Source: Patescibacteria group bacterium AH-259-L07 (GTDB lineage Bacteria > Patescibacteriota > Patescibacteriia > UBA2591 > UBA6264). Taken from it: DNA of 7,229 bases. The stretch lies in assembly GCA_027718005.1 (NCBI GenBank), contig JALLOP010000074.1:1-7229 (forward strand). The letters run 5' to 3'. The position numbers and the translations under genes are program-made. The notes beneath the pieces are model-generated. The model saw only the letters and a list, made by a program, of their open reading frames with translations, was not told the origin of the DNA and ran no database searches. Shown here in pieces: positions 1 to 6,990 of this stretch. How positions within the stretch are numbered: the first letter of the stretch is position 1; each line of letters starts with the position of its first letter.

Positions 1-989
1 ATTTTTTCGGTGATCAGCGGTTTGTCCTCGGTAACCGCAAAACGGGCAGATTCCGTAACGATCAGCTCTATGTCGGAGCTCACAAAATCCTCTGTCAATT
101 GAGCCAACTTTTCGAAGTCGATCTCTTTATCGTATGGTCTGCCGGATAGGTGAATTTTGAATAACTCCTTACGCGCTTCAAAATCTGGTTGTGGGACATA
201 AATTCTTTTATCCATTCTCCCTGATCTCAAAATTGCTGAGTCAATCATATGAGGACGATTGGTTGCTCCGACTACCAAAATTTTATTATTGCCAGCATCG
301 TTCAGTTCCATTAAGAATTGATTGATTTCTTCTTTTTTAACATCGGCGTGGCCGCCCAATTCTTCTCTTTTGGGCAATAATCCTTCGATTTCATCTATAA
401 AAATAATCGTGGGGGCTTTGAGTTTTGCCATTTCAAAGACCTTGGCAATATTGGAAACAGCGCCATGCACATAAGGCGTGGCAACATCTGATGGCTTCAA
501 TTCAATAAAATTGTAGCTCATTTCTTCCGCAAGTTTTCTTACAATGAAAGTCTTGCCGCAGCCTGGCGGCCCATAGAGCAAGATTCCATTCGGAATTGAT
601 AATTTAAATTTTTTGAATTTTTCAGGATGCAGAAGCGGGTTGATCACATCGTTGATTAGTAAGCTTTTAAGCTCTTTCATTCCTGCGACGCAATCAAAGC
701 CCCTCATAACAGTCAGGTCCTCAATAATCTGCGTGACTTTTTCGTGAGAATGCTCCTTTGTAATGATGCCAATATACTCTCCACCACCATGCTGCACTTT
801 TATGAGTTCGTACTTTTTGCCCCTATCGACGACATCATTGGGCTTGATATTTAAGAGTAAGTAAAAGTAACTATCGTCGGACAAGCTATAGACCTCGGTA
901 AAAAATACTTTCTCTATACGATTTTTGATCGTAAGTCCATCTTTGACCTTAAAGCCGTTGTATAAAATTGGTTTGGTTGGTGCTGACAT
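1..989 (-). CDS. AAA+ ATPase, classical (p97/Cdc48-like) clade, C-terminus outside window
   Basis: This is a partial gene; 329 codons are visible from an ATG four bases after the preceding stop. Residues 1 to about 95 form an N-terminal region I do not recognise, with no membrane segment. The AAA+ core begins near F98 (FDCVAGMKELKSLL). It has Walker A GPPGCGKT at 140-147, Walker B IIFIDE at 195-200, sensor 1 with N244 in GATNRP, and paired arginine-finger positions R258 and R262 in LRSGRMDKR. The lid helix reads FVSSDIELIV. Every catalytic element is present, so it should hydrolyse ATP and probably remodels or unfolds proteins as a hexamer. Pore loop 1 is YVHG (173-176) where YVGE is typical, so the aromatic residue is kept but the glycine is shifted. 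FtsH is unlikely because there are no N-terminal membrane helices; a C-terminal domain could lie outside the window. As the last visible gene of a chaperone operon, it may work downstream of the Hsp70. Confidence 0.93.
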   Translation of the reverse strand, partial: MSAPTKPILYNGFKVKDGLTIKNRIEKVFFTEVYSLSDDSYFYLLLNIKPNDVVDRGKKYELIKVQHGGGEYIGIITKEHSHEKVTQIIEDLTVMRGFDCVAGMKELKSLLINDVINPLLHPEKFKKFKLSIPNGILLYGPPGCGKTFIVRKLAEEMSYNFIELKPSDVATPYVHGAVSNIAKVFEMAKLKAPTIIFIDEIEGLLPKREELGGHADVKKEEINQFLMELNDAGNNKILVVGATNRPHMIDSAILRSGRMDKRIYVPQPDFEARKELFKIHLSGRPYDKEIDFEKLAQLTEDFVSSDIELIVTESARFAVTEDKPLITEK

Positions 990-993
990 ATTT

Positions 994-1605
994 TTATTTT
1001 TTTGAAGTGCAATTCCGCACAAGGTAACTGTTATGCGCTTCTATTTGATTATTGTATCGATCAACGCTGGAATCAAACGCGGCCGCGTCTCGATTGTAGG
1101 AGGCTAACTTAGAATTATAAGTGTCAATCTTTGCGTTGTATTCATCGATTTGATATTGAGGAGAATACTCCTCCACAGAGCTATATTGAAGTTCATTTTC
1201 CAATCTCTCCAATTCGTTCGCTCGTATTTCCATAGAGTATTGAGCGATTGTAAGTTGCTGTTCGCTTTCGCTTGGTTGCAACGCTACGGCTCGATCATAG
1301 TGATTTCTTGAGCATCGATATTCTCCGATAATTACATCATCAGACGCAACTCTTCTGACTTGATTGGTGCTAGGTGTGTTTGGGGTATAAGTCGGAGCCG
1401 GCGTGCTGTCACCAGAAAAACTTATCCAGATTACTACCAAGATCACGCCACCGACTATCGAGACCACTTTCCAGTTCCGCTTGCTAGGATCAATCGCACT
1501 GGGCTCGCTCTCCGTGCGTTTTCTACGAAAGGTTTTTTTAGGTTTTGGCGATTCCTCGTCCAGAAACCCTAAATCAAAATCTAACTTTTTATCTTTGTCC
1601 CTCAT
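994..1605 (-). CDS. Single-pass membrane protein with Tyr-Asn heptad coiled coil
   Basis: A 203-residue protein of unknown function. Its ATG overlaps the preceding TGA as ATGA, so translation is probably coupled. The N-terminus carries the peptide DKKLDFDLGFLD (5-16), shared with the gene just upstream, followed by a basic stretch (KPKKTFRRKR, 21-30). One membrane helix lies at about 46-63. Positive charge before it predicts a cytoplasmic N-terminus and an outer C-terminus. After a Pro/Thr-rich linker (68-81) comes a predicted coiled coil from about 115 to 197. It ends in six uninterrupted heptads (156-197), each starting with an aromatic residue or His followed by Asn or Asp. The only two cysteines, C98 and C199, flank the coil and could form a disulfide if it lies outside the cell. 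The motif-bearing tail could face the cytoplasmic chaperones while the coil senses or spans the envelope; this is inference. Confidence 0.85.
   Translation of the reverse strand: MRDKDKKLDFDLGFLDEESPKPKKTFRRKRTESEPSAIDPSKRNWKVVSIVGGVILVVIWISFSGDSTPAPTYTPNTPSTNQVRRVASDDVIIGEYRCSRNHYDRAVALQPSESEQQLTIAQYSMEIRANELERLENELQYSSVEEYSPQYQIDEYNAKIDTYNSKLASYNRDAAAFDSSVDRYNNQIEAHNSYLVRNCTSKK
1015..1140 (-). repeat. Six tandem heptads in protein (Tyr-Asn pattern)
   Basis: Residues 156-197 of the coiled-coil protein divide exactly into six heptads. They begin YN, YN, YN, FD, YN and HN, with Ile, Leu, Ala, Val, Ile and Leu at the fifth position. The DNA copies have diverged, so this is a protein-level repeat. 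Confidence 0.8.
1558..1593 (-). other. Shared N-terminal peptide motif, copy in the coiled-coil membrane protein
   Basis: Encodes DKKLDFDLGFLD at residues 5-16. It matches the peptide at the start of the neighbouring membrane protein at nine of twelve positions (consensus DKKLxFDLxFL, then Asp or Glu). The rest of the two proteins is dissimilar. Confidence 0.75.
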
Positions 1606-2294
1606 AGTTCGCTAAAAATTGCCGCCGAAAATATTAAAACATAGAAAATCGCCGGCAACACTACAAACCATATCATCGCTCTGGTTTTCTCTGTTTTCTG
1701 TATGAACATCACTCCTTGATAGCTTAATCGGATGGAATAAATTAGTGCAGCAATTATTACAAAGAAGAACAATATATCTATGGATGTGCCTTCTCCGTAC
1801 TCGAAATATTTGTTGCCATAGATGATTGTATTCAGGAATAAAGAAGCGATAACTGCGGCAGTAAGAGGTAGTCCAGAAAACATGTAGATGTTTCTTGATG
1901 CATCAAAATTATCGCCACCCTTTGACCACTTAACCCTCAGATGATAAATTGCTCCGCCTATCCAATATTGCAAATATCCAGCCACAATTCCTGCGACAGC
2001 AACTATAGCCCAAACTTCCAACCATCCGCTGCCCCCAAAGTCACTCATCCGATCAACAGCAGTTGCCGCTCCAGTAGCCCAGATAATAAAAAAGAGATAG
2101 GGTGGATTCTTAACCCTAAGGTATTTATCGCAAAATGCCGGGAAATCTCTAAAGCATGATTTTAAGTATTCTCTAAAGTTGGGCTTTGCCCCGGCTTCCT
2201 TTTCTTCTTCAATTTTGGGCCCTTTATGAAGAGGAGATTTTTCTTGCTCCTTTTCCAAAAAATCCAGATCAAAATTTAATTTTTTATCTTCCAT
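1602..2294 (-). CDS. Polytopic membrane protein, about five TM helices, possibly Yip1-like
   Basis: A 230-residue membrane protein. I start it at the ATG at 2294, two bases after the preceding TGA. A TTG two codons earlier is in frame and overlaps that stop, but AGAGA lies six bases before the ATG and abuts the TTG directly. The cytoplasmic-looking N-terminus has the peptide DKKLNFDLDFLE (3-14), nearly identical to that of the next gene, then a charged Lys/Glu-rich stretch to about residue 37. Hydrophobic segments lie near 65-81, 93-118, 139-158, 171-192 and 206-228. The layout, with YWIGGAIY in the second helix and a later SRNIYMFSGLP, recalls Yip1-family membrane proteins, but that is recall rather than a search. 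No catalytic motif is evident. It could be a platform or client at the membrane for the Hsp70 machinery encoded upstream. The 3' end overlaps the following start. Confidence 0.82.
   Translation of the reverse strand: MEDKKLNFDLDFLEKEQEKSPLHKGPKIEEEKEAGAKPNFREYLKSCFRDFPAFCDKYLRVKNPPYLFFIIWATGAATAVDRMSDFGGSGWLEVWAIVAVAGIVAGYLQYWIGGAIYHLRVKWSKGGDNFDASRNIYMFSGLPLTAAVIASLFLNTIIYGNKYFEYGEGTSIDILFFFVIIAALIYSIRLSYQGVMFIQKTEKTRAMIWFVVLPAIFYVLIFSAAIFSEL
2253..2288 (-). other. Shared N-terminal peptide motif, copy in the polytopic membrane protein
   Basis: Encodes DKKLNFDLDFLE at residues 3-14, counted from the ATG at 2294. It is the partner of the copy at 1558-1593. Both are cytoplasmic in the predicted topology and both precede a charged linker. 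Confidence 0.75.
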
Positions 2295-2296
2295 AA

Positions 2297-3928
2297 TCAA
2301 TCTCTATTTTTGTATATCCAACCTGCTATAAAGAAAATCAAACCGATGCCATAGAACCAAATCGTTAACCAACCGAGCACAGACAGGATATTAGCCACAT
2401 TCGCCTTTTGCCGCGCGCTTTTCATGAAGTCAGTTAAGCCACCGTAAATATGCGCATCAATTAATACAACAAAGGCCGCTTCTTCAAATTGCCCTTCAAA
2501 TTTTTTTTTAGCAAGTTTTACATATGAGTTTCTATATTCATCAAACTGATCTAAGTTCCGAAGGTTCACCTTCGCCATATTAGATTTAATCTCTTCAACT
2601 AATTCATCGATAACCTTTTTATTAAAGTTGAAGAGCTCAATGTTTTCGTAAATCAATCTACCCGCCTCTTCAAACAACGGCTTAGCCATATTTTCCTGCT
2701 GTTTATCGAAATAATCCCGGGCTCGCTGATATTTCTTCAGCGCGAGCATCGAGATGCACAGTTTTTTTTGGTTATCATAAAACTCCTGTAACTCAGCGTT
2801 GCTTTTGTATTTTTCTCTATCAGATTCAATCAGCTTTAATACCTCTTCATATTTTTCTGCGGCTACGAGGTCGGCAACGGGCTGAACTAAACCAGCATTC
2901 TTTTTAGTTTCTTCAAGAACTCGAATGTCGTGCTTAACTTTGGTTTCAAGACTTGCTGTCCCCGAAATTTTTAGTGCAATATTCATCAATGCTATTGCCT
3001 TGTCTGTTTCGCTAAGATTGTTGTGTAAATCTAAGACGACAGTTCGAATGGCATTAGTAGCCCTATCGCGTATGATTTTTGATTGACTGTCATCGTACAA
3101 ACCAAGATCAATCAATTCATTAAATTTTTTCTGAAGCATCCCAATTAAGTCTTTGATTGTTTGAGACTCTTTTTTATCGATAACACCATCTTCACTTACG
3201 TTTAGAGACTCCAGCTCTTCAACGACTTCAACAACATTCTGATAGATCGGATCGAGAACCGTCTTTTCAGCTGCTGTTCCTTTCACACCCAAAACCTTGG
3301 AGCTTTCTGCAATATATGCATTATCGTCATGAAGATGTCCAAGCTCTGTATAAATATCGGCTACATAAGAGACGGCATTCAATTTAAACTCATCTATAAT
3401 CTTCTGGCTTGTGCCGAGTTCGTCATGAAGTTTGTACACTTTGGCAAACGAGTTCCAGAATTTATCCGAACCAACAAGTTCTTTCCAAAGATTCAGCGAT
3501 CGTTTGAGGTTCGCTTTATTGTCTTTTTTGAAAAGCAGGAGACAATACAGAATGGCAAGGTTCTTTTTGTACAGAAGTGACTTCACGGTGTCTTTCTCTG
3601 AGTTATGTTCCCAAACTCGACTCGCTTCGGTGTAATCTTTGTTCCTTAGAAGGCCTGCCGCTTGTTCATCAATGCGATCTGCAATTTGAAACCAGAAGAA
3701 ATGCTCCTTTATTTTCTTTTTCGGAGAAGACAATTTTTGGACCGCCCCTTTTACTGATTCCTCTGTTCGAAAATCATCGAAAATATCCAAGTCCAAATCA
3801 TACTCTGGTAAGTCCTCAATCTTCAGACGATTGATAATTTCTTTTGACCGCTTCAAAACATCTCTCTGTCTTACAGAAGTATCGAGCCCAAGAATGTGAT
3901 ATGAATTGTTTTTGAGAGTTTTTGACAT
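2297..3928 (-). CDS. J-domain-like, helical-repeat protein with C-terminal membrane anchor
   Basis: A 543-residue protein starting two bases after the Hsp70 stop. Residues 8-80 look like a degenerate J domain: NSYHILGLD at the start matches helix I of DnaJ proteins, and VQKLSSPKKKIKEHFFWF (63-80) matches the helix III/IV part. The HPD tripeptide that triggers Hsp70 ATP hydrolysis is absent; the region between the helices is acidic (DLPEYDLDLDIFDDF). Residues 85-500 are almost wholly helical, with TPR-like helix pairs (for example 86-108, 352-375 and 392-410) and no Gly/Phe region or zinc finger. A hydrophobic stretch at about 511-538 forms a C-terminal anchor, followed by a short basic end (KNRD), so the body should be cytoplasmic. 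Its place after the Hsp70 is where dnaJ normally sits. I infer a membrane-bound Hsp70 partner. It could instead be a plain scaffold; the J-like call is moderate. Confidence 0.85.
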   Translation of the reverse strand: MSKTLKNNSYHILGLDTSVRQRDVLKRSKEIINRLKIEDLPEYDLDLDIFDDFRTEESVKGAVQKLSSPKKKIKEHFFWFQIADRIDEQAAGLLRNKDYTEASRVWEHNSEKDTVKSLLYKKNLAILYCLLLFKKDNKANLKRSLNLWKELVGSDKFWNSFAKVYKLHDELGTSQKIIDEFKLNAVSYVADIYTELGHLHDDNAYIAESSKVLGVKGTAAEKTVLDPIYQNVVEVVEELESLNVSEDGVIDKKESQTIKDLIGMLQKKFNELIDLGLYDDSQSKIIRDRATNAIRTVVLDLHNNLSETDKAIALMNIALKISGTASLETKVKHDIRVLEETKKNAGLVQPVADLVAAEKYEEVLKLIESDREKYKSNAELQEFYDNQKKLCISMLALKKYQRARDYFDKQQENMAKPLFEEAGRLIYENIELFNFNKKVIDELVEEIKSNMAKVNLRNLDQFDEYRNSYVKLAKKKFEGQFEEAAFVVLIDAHIYGGLTDFMKSARQKANVANILSVLGWLTIWFYGIGLIFFIAGWIYKNRD

Positions 3929-3930
3929 AT

Positions 3931-6450
3931 TTAGTGAGTAATGCCGGAAAGGTTTCCTCTAATCGCTTCTTGCTCTTCTGGTGGAAGCAGAAGCATTAAA
4001 CTATGAACGCACCTTTTCAGCTCATCGACATCGCCAAGATCCATTGCGCGTTTTCCTTTAGAAATGTAATAACTCGCTTCTTTCTCGCTAAGAAAGGTGT
4101 GGTTTTCCGTTGTGAGCTTCTCAAACTGATAAGCCCACATAGCCGGATTAGCCAATGCTACCCGCATGCCCAATTCTTTGACCTGCTCATTAACCCTCAT
4201 GAGCAGGTATTTGTCCTTTCTTTCGATCGCTCTTTCGCCTTCCTCTTTTAGCGTCTTGATTTGGTCATTATTCATCTCTTTTTCTTTTTCATCGCCGAGC
4301 GTTTCAATGACCTTCTGAATATCAGCAATACTCTCATTGAATTCTTTGGTGAGTTGCGGCAACGCTTTTGCTTTTTCAATTTGGTCGAGTTTAACTTTCA
4401 AATCTTTGAGCTGTTTGTGAGCCTTTCTCTTTTCGTCTTGATCGATGTGGGCATTACCTATGCTCGTATTCACTGATTGAACAGTATTCTCAAGTTTTGA
4501 TTTTTCTTCTGGAGTGCAATTTGCTTCGATAGTTTTTATTCGTTCTCGTTGGGCATTAAGATCCGACTCCATTTGTTCTACATCAATATCCTCGGCATAA
4601 ATTGTGGCGCGCGCGTTAAGAGATAGGTCTATGGTTGGAATAAACGCCTCAACCGTTACTTCTCTTGATTCATTGACCTCAATCTTGATTTCCACCTCAG
4701 TACCGTCTGGCAAATCATAGGGCAGATTTTCTCCTGTGATTTTCAAATCGCAAATAAGATGATTGCGATCTAGTGTTTCAGATTCTCCTTCATACACCTT
4801 AATCGGCAAAGCATTTTCGGTATCTCCTTTTTTCAATCTCTTCACCGTCTTGTATGTTTTTACCATTCTCAAAGGCAAGATGCTGTTCTTTTCGAAGAAC
4901 GGCTCAAACATCTCGGTGAGAGCAAATCCGCTGCTCATGTCCCTTTTAGCCACCGCAACGCCGATCGAATGCGGGATAGGCGCGCCGGTTACGGAAAGTC
5001 CATGAGTTATAGCAAAAGAATCGGGGTCAACCTGCACGGAATTGCCGTCCTTATCAAATAAGTAAACCCAAAATAAGTTCGTTTTGCGCGGCTCGAGGAC
5101 GACAGTGTCAAAAAATTTGCCGCCCTTTAATTTAGCTTTTGATCCGCTATAGAATCCGCTCTCGCCTTGGATTTGCACATAGTATTCGTCATCTGAATCC
5201 TTCAGCTCTTCAATCACACCGCTTACAGTTTCCTCTTCTTCTGAGGTTAGTGATTCGTAGTTCAGCGTCAGCGTTTTTACGCTCCTGTCCACTTTCTTTT
5301 CCTTGTTGAGGAATTCTTTGGGAATTCTTTGGCTGATAGCAAATATGCATGCGCCGCGGGCAACCACCGTCAGCGGGTCAACGGACGAGTCAACTGTAAT
5401 TTTAAACTCTTGATTCAGACGATCTTTAATGTATGGTATTTGAGTAGGACCGCCTACCAATATAACCCTATGAATTGTCGATTGATTGACCCCGGACTCT
5501 TGAATTGTTTCTTTGGTAAGCTCAATCGTTCGGTCGACCAGCGGTTTGACAAGTTGTTCAAATCCTTTACGAGTCAGATCGACAGTCACATAAATTTCGT
5601 TGCTGGCGTCGTCGTCACCTATGTTCTCTACTTCGAGAACGGTTTTTTCATACTGAGAGAGATATACCTTTGCATTCTCGGCTATATACTTCAGTTTTGC
5701 GAATATGCTTCTGTATTTAGGATTTCCCCGATTGAAATCTTTGATTTCGTGTTTCTCTAAAATCGCGGGGACAATGATTTTATCTACAACCAGCCAATCA
5801 AAATCCTTTCCGCCTAAAAAGTTGTCGCCGCTATGGCTAAGCACGGACAACGCTCCATCTTTTGAAGAAATGAGTGCAACATCGAAAGTGCCACCACCAA
5901 GATCGTAGATGATCCAGTTCTCATTCTTCGAACTCATAAATCCGTAGGAAATCGCTGCTGCTATCGGTTCTTGAAGAAGCACTACATAGTCAAAGCCGGC
6001 AAGGTTGCCCGCTCTTTTAGTCGCTTCCGCTTGAAGAGTAGAAAAGTACGCCGGAGTAGTTATCACCACGGCTCGTGTTTCAAAATCAGGATATTTTCTC
6101 AAAATATCTTCTTTCAAGCTTTTCACTATTTCTGCGGAAATTTCCTCTGGTGTCAAATCTTGATCAATTCTTGCAAAATGGACCTTTTCAGAGGTCCCCA
6201 TTAATCGTTTTATCTCTGCTTTATTGTTTGCGAATTCCTCATCCGAAGCGTCTTTATACAATCTTTCGTATGCCCGTTTTCCAACCACTTTGTTTTTTGC
6301 TTTATCAATCCCGAAAACGGATGGCGTGTATTCGTCTCCGAAGACATTTTTTATAATCTCGATGTTGTCATCGTTATTGATAGCAATCTCCGAGTTTGTC
6401 GTTCCTAAGTCGACGCCGATTTGAATGTTTTGTGTATTGCGTTTCGCCAT
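3931..6450 (-). CDS. Divergent Hsp70 (DnaK-family) chaperone with extra domain
   Basis: An 839-residue cytoplasmic Hsp70, about 200 longer than typical DnaK. The ATPase domain (about 9-373) is complete. Phosphate-1 loop IGVDLGTTNS is at 11-20 and the catalytic Lys equivalent is K81 in IKRLMG. VVITTPAYF is at 128-136, E161 is in EPIAAAISYG, phosphate-2 loop DLGGGTFD (T188) is at 183-190 and adenosine loop VILVGGPTQIP is at 329-339. It should bind and hydrolyse ATP. The usual hydrophobic linker (DVLLLDVTPLSLG type) is not where expected. An unrecognised, probably beta-rich segment fills about 385-483, and substrate-binding-like sequence starts at about 484 (GLSVTGAPIPHSIGVAV) and runs to about 605. 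Residues 620-765 are charged helix or coiled coil, and the end (785-825) looks like a small helical bundle. No signal peptide, membrane helix or EEVD tail is seen. It lies between a GrpE-like and a J-like gene, so it is probably the core of a dedicated machine. I would not call it dnaK. Confidence 0.95.
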   Translation of the reverse strand: MAKRNTQNIQIGVDLGTTNSEIAINNDDNIEIIKNVFGDEYTPSVFGIDKAKNKVVGKRAYERLYKDASDEEFANNKAEIKRLMGTSEKVHFARIDQDLTPEEISAEIVKSLKEDILRKYPDFETRAVVITTPAYFSTLQAEATKRAGNLAGFDYVVLLQEPIAAAISYGFMSSKNENWIIYDLGGGTFDVALISSKDGALSVLSHSGDNFLGGKDFDWLVVDKIIVPAILEKHEIKDFNRGNPKYRSIFAKLKYIAENAKVYLSQYEKTVLEVENIGDDDASNEIYVTVDLTRKGFEQLVKPLVDRTIELTKETIQESGVNQSTIHRVILVGGPTQIPYIKDRLNQEFKITVDSSVDPLTVVARGACIFAISQRIPKEFLNKEKKVDRSVKTLTLNYESLTSEEEETVSGVIEELKDSDDEYYVQIQGESGFYSGSKAKLKGGKFFDTVVLEPRKTNLFWVYLFDKDGNSVQVDPDSFAITHGLSVTGAPIPHSIGVAVAKRDMSSGFALTEMFEPFFEKNSILPLRMVKTYKTVKRLKKGDTENALPIKVYEGESETLDRNHLICDLKITGENLPYDLPDGTEVEIKIEVNESREVTVEAFIPTIDLSLNARATIYAEDIDVEQMESDLNAQRERIKTIEANCTPEEKSKLENTVQSVNTSIGNAHIDQDEKRKAHKQLKDLKVKLDQIEKAKALPQLTKEFNESIADIQKVIETLGDEKEKEMNNDQIKTLKEEGERAIERKDKYLLMRVNEQVKELGMRVALANPAMWAYQFEKLTTENHTFLSEKEASYYISKGKRAMDLGDVDELKRCVHSLMLLLPPEEQEAIRGNLSGITH
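5310..5331. repeat. Perfect 11-bp tandem direct repeat inside the Hsp70 gene
   Basis: GGAATTCTTTG occurs twice back to back on the plus strand. It falls at residues 374-381 of the Hsp70, the boundary between the ATPase domain and the extra segment. Because 11 is not a multiple of three, the two copies are read in different frames (RIP then KEF). Confidence 0.85.
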
Positions 6451-6454
6451 AGTT

Positions 6455-6985
6455 TTAATTGCTCAATAGTATAATTTTTGCTTTTTTCACGACCTGACCT
6501 TTGCACATAATCGTTGGCTCGACCGTCTCCTTGACGATTGGTTCCGTGATTGCCGTGTCTTTTTTTACCGATAAAACATCCAAATTCAGACCTTTGTTGA
6601 ATTTCTGGTTGGTATAATCTCGGATTTCTATATCGTATTTTTCCAAGTATCGCCTCAATTTCTGAACTGAGCTTTCAAGCCCCTTTCTTTGGATATCCGA
6701 CAGCCCCGAGCTAACTTTTGCCATCCGTTGTTCGATTCTCCATATCTCTACGGCCAACGCAACCAATGCTTCCACGCTAAGGGACATCTCAATAACTTTC
6801 GGCTGGATGGAAAATCTTATTTCTTCTCTCAAGCTATCGCGCAGATGATCAATCCTTTTGACGGTGCCAGCGGCGATTTTTCCCAGCGATAAGATGACGA
6901 AGATTAATAAAATGGTTACTACAAAAAGAAGCACGATTTCTATCGCTTGAAAATCTATTGAATTGAAAAAATTAAAAATCCCCAT
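6455..6985 (-). CDS. Membrane-anchored coiled-coil protein, GrpE-like
   Basis: A 176-residue protein starting five bases after the regulator's stop. A strong N-terminal membrane helix (about 14-34) is followed by a basic residue pattern and a long amphipathic helix (about 42-118), placing the rest in the cytoplasm. The tail (about 117-175) resembles the beta domain of GrpE. It has DIEIRDYTNQKFNKGLNLDV, a variable loop, then EPIVKETVEPTIMCKGQVVKKAKIIL, which parallels the last GrpE strands (IxxxxxxGYxxxxxxxRxAxVxV). The long helix also fits GrpE's dimerising coil. GrpE exchanges nucleotide on DnaK, and this gene sits directly before an Hsp70, as grpE does. The family glycine before the FDP segment is not clearly present and the usual FDPxxHEAV is not conserved, so homology is inferred from layout and a weak pattern. 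Alternatively it is a membrane scaffold. Confidence 0.8.
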   Translation of the reverse strand: MGIFNFFNSIDFQAIEIVLLFVVTILLIFVILSLGKIAAGTVKRIDHLRDSLREEIRFSIQPKVIEMSLSVEALVALAVEIWRIEQRMAKVSSGLSDIQRKGLESSVQKLRRYLEKYDIEIRDYTNQKFNKGLNLDVLSVKKDTAITEPIVKETVEPTIMCKGQVVKKAKIILLSN

Positions 6986-6990
6986 ATTAG

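Noticed and set aside
1..989. FtsH assignment for the AAA+ gene
   Set aside because: There are no N-terminal membrane helices in the first 95 residues. The peptidase region, if any, is outside the window.
2297..2299. Reassigned TGA (Gracilibacteria or SR1 type code)
   Set aside because: TGA ends two genes at positions adjoining or overlapping the next start, and no frame contains an internal TGA. The standard bacterial code explains the window.
2295..2300. TTG start for the five-TM membrane protein
   Set aside because: The ATG at 2294 is two codons later, has AGAGA at a normal distance and leaves a two-base gap. The TTG would have AGAGA directly against it.
3776..3805. DLDLDIF in the J-like protein as a third copy of the FDLxFL motif
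   Set aside because: It lacks the DKKL part, is internal, and sits in the J-like loop. The resemblance is probably compositional.
3946..3957. Inverted repeat GGAAA-GG-TTTCC near the Hsp70 3' end
   Set aside because: It has a five-base stem with a two-base loop, no T run after it, and lies inside coding sequence. It is not a terminator.
5329..5760. Plus-strand open frame of 143 codons
   Set aside because: It lies fully antisense to the conserved Hsp70 ATPase domain. The encoded sequence has no recognisable features. Other plus-strand frames are likewise shadows of minus-strand genes.
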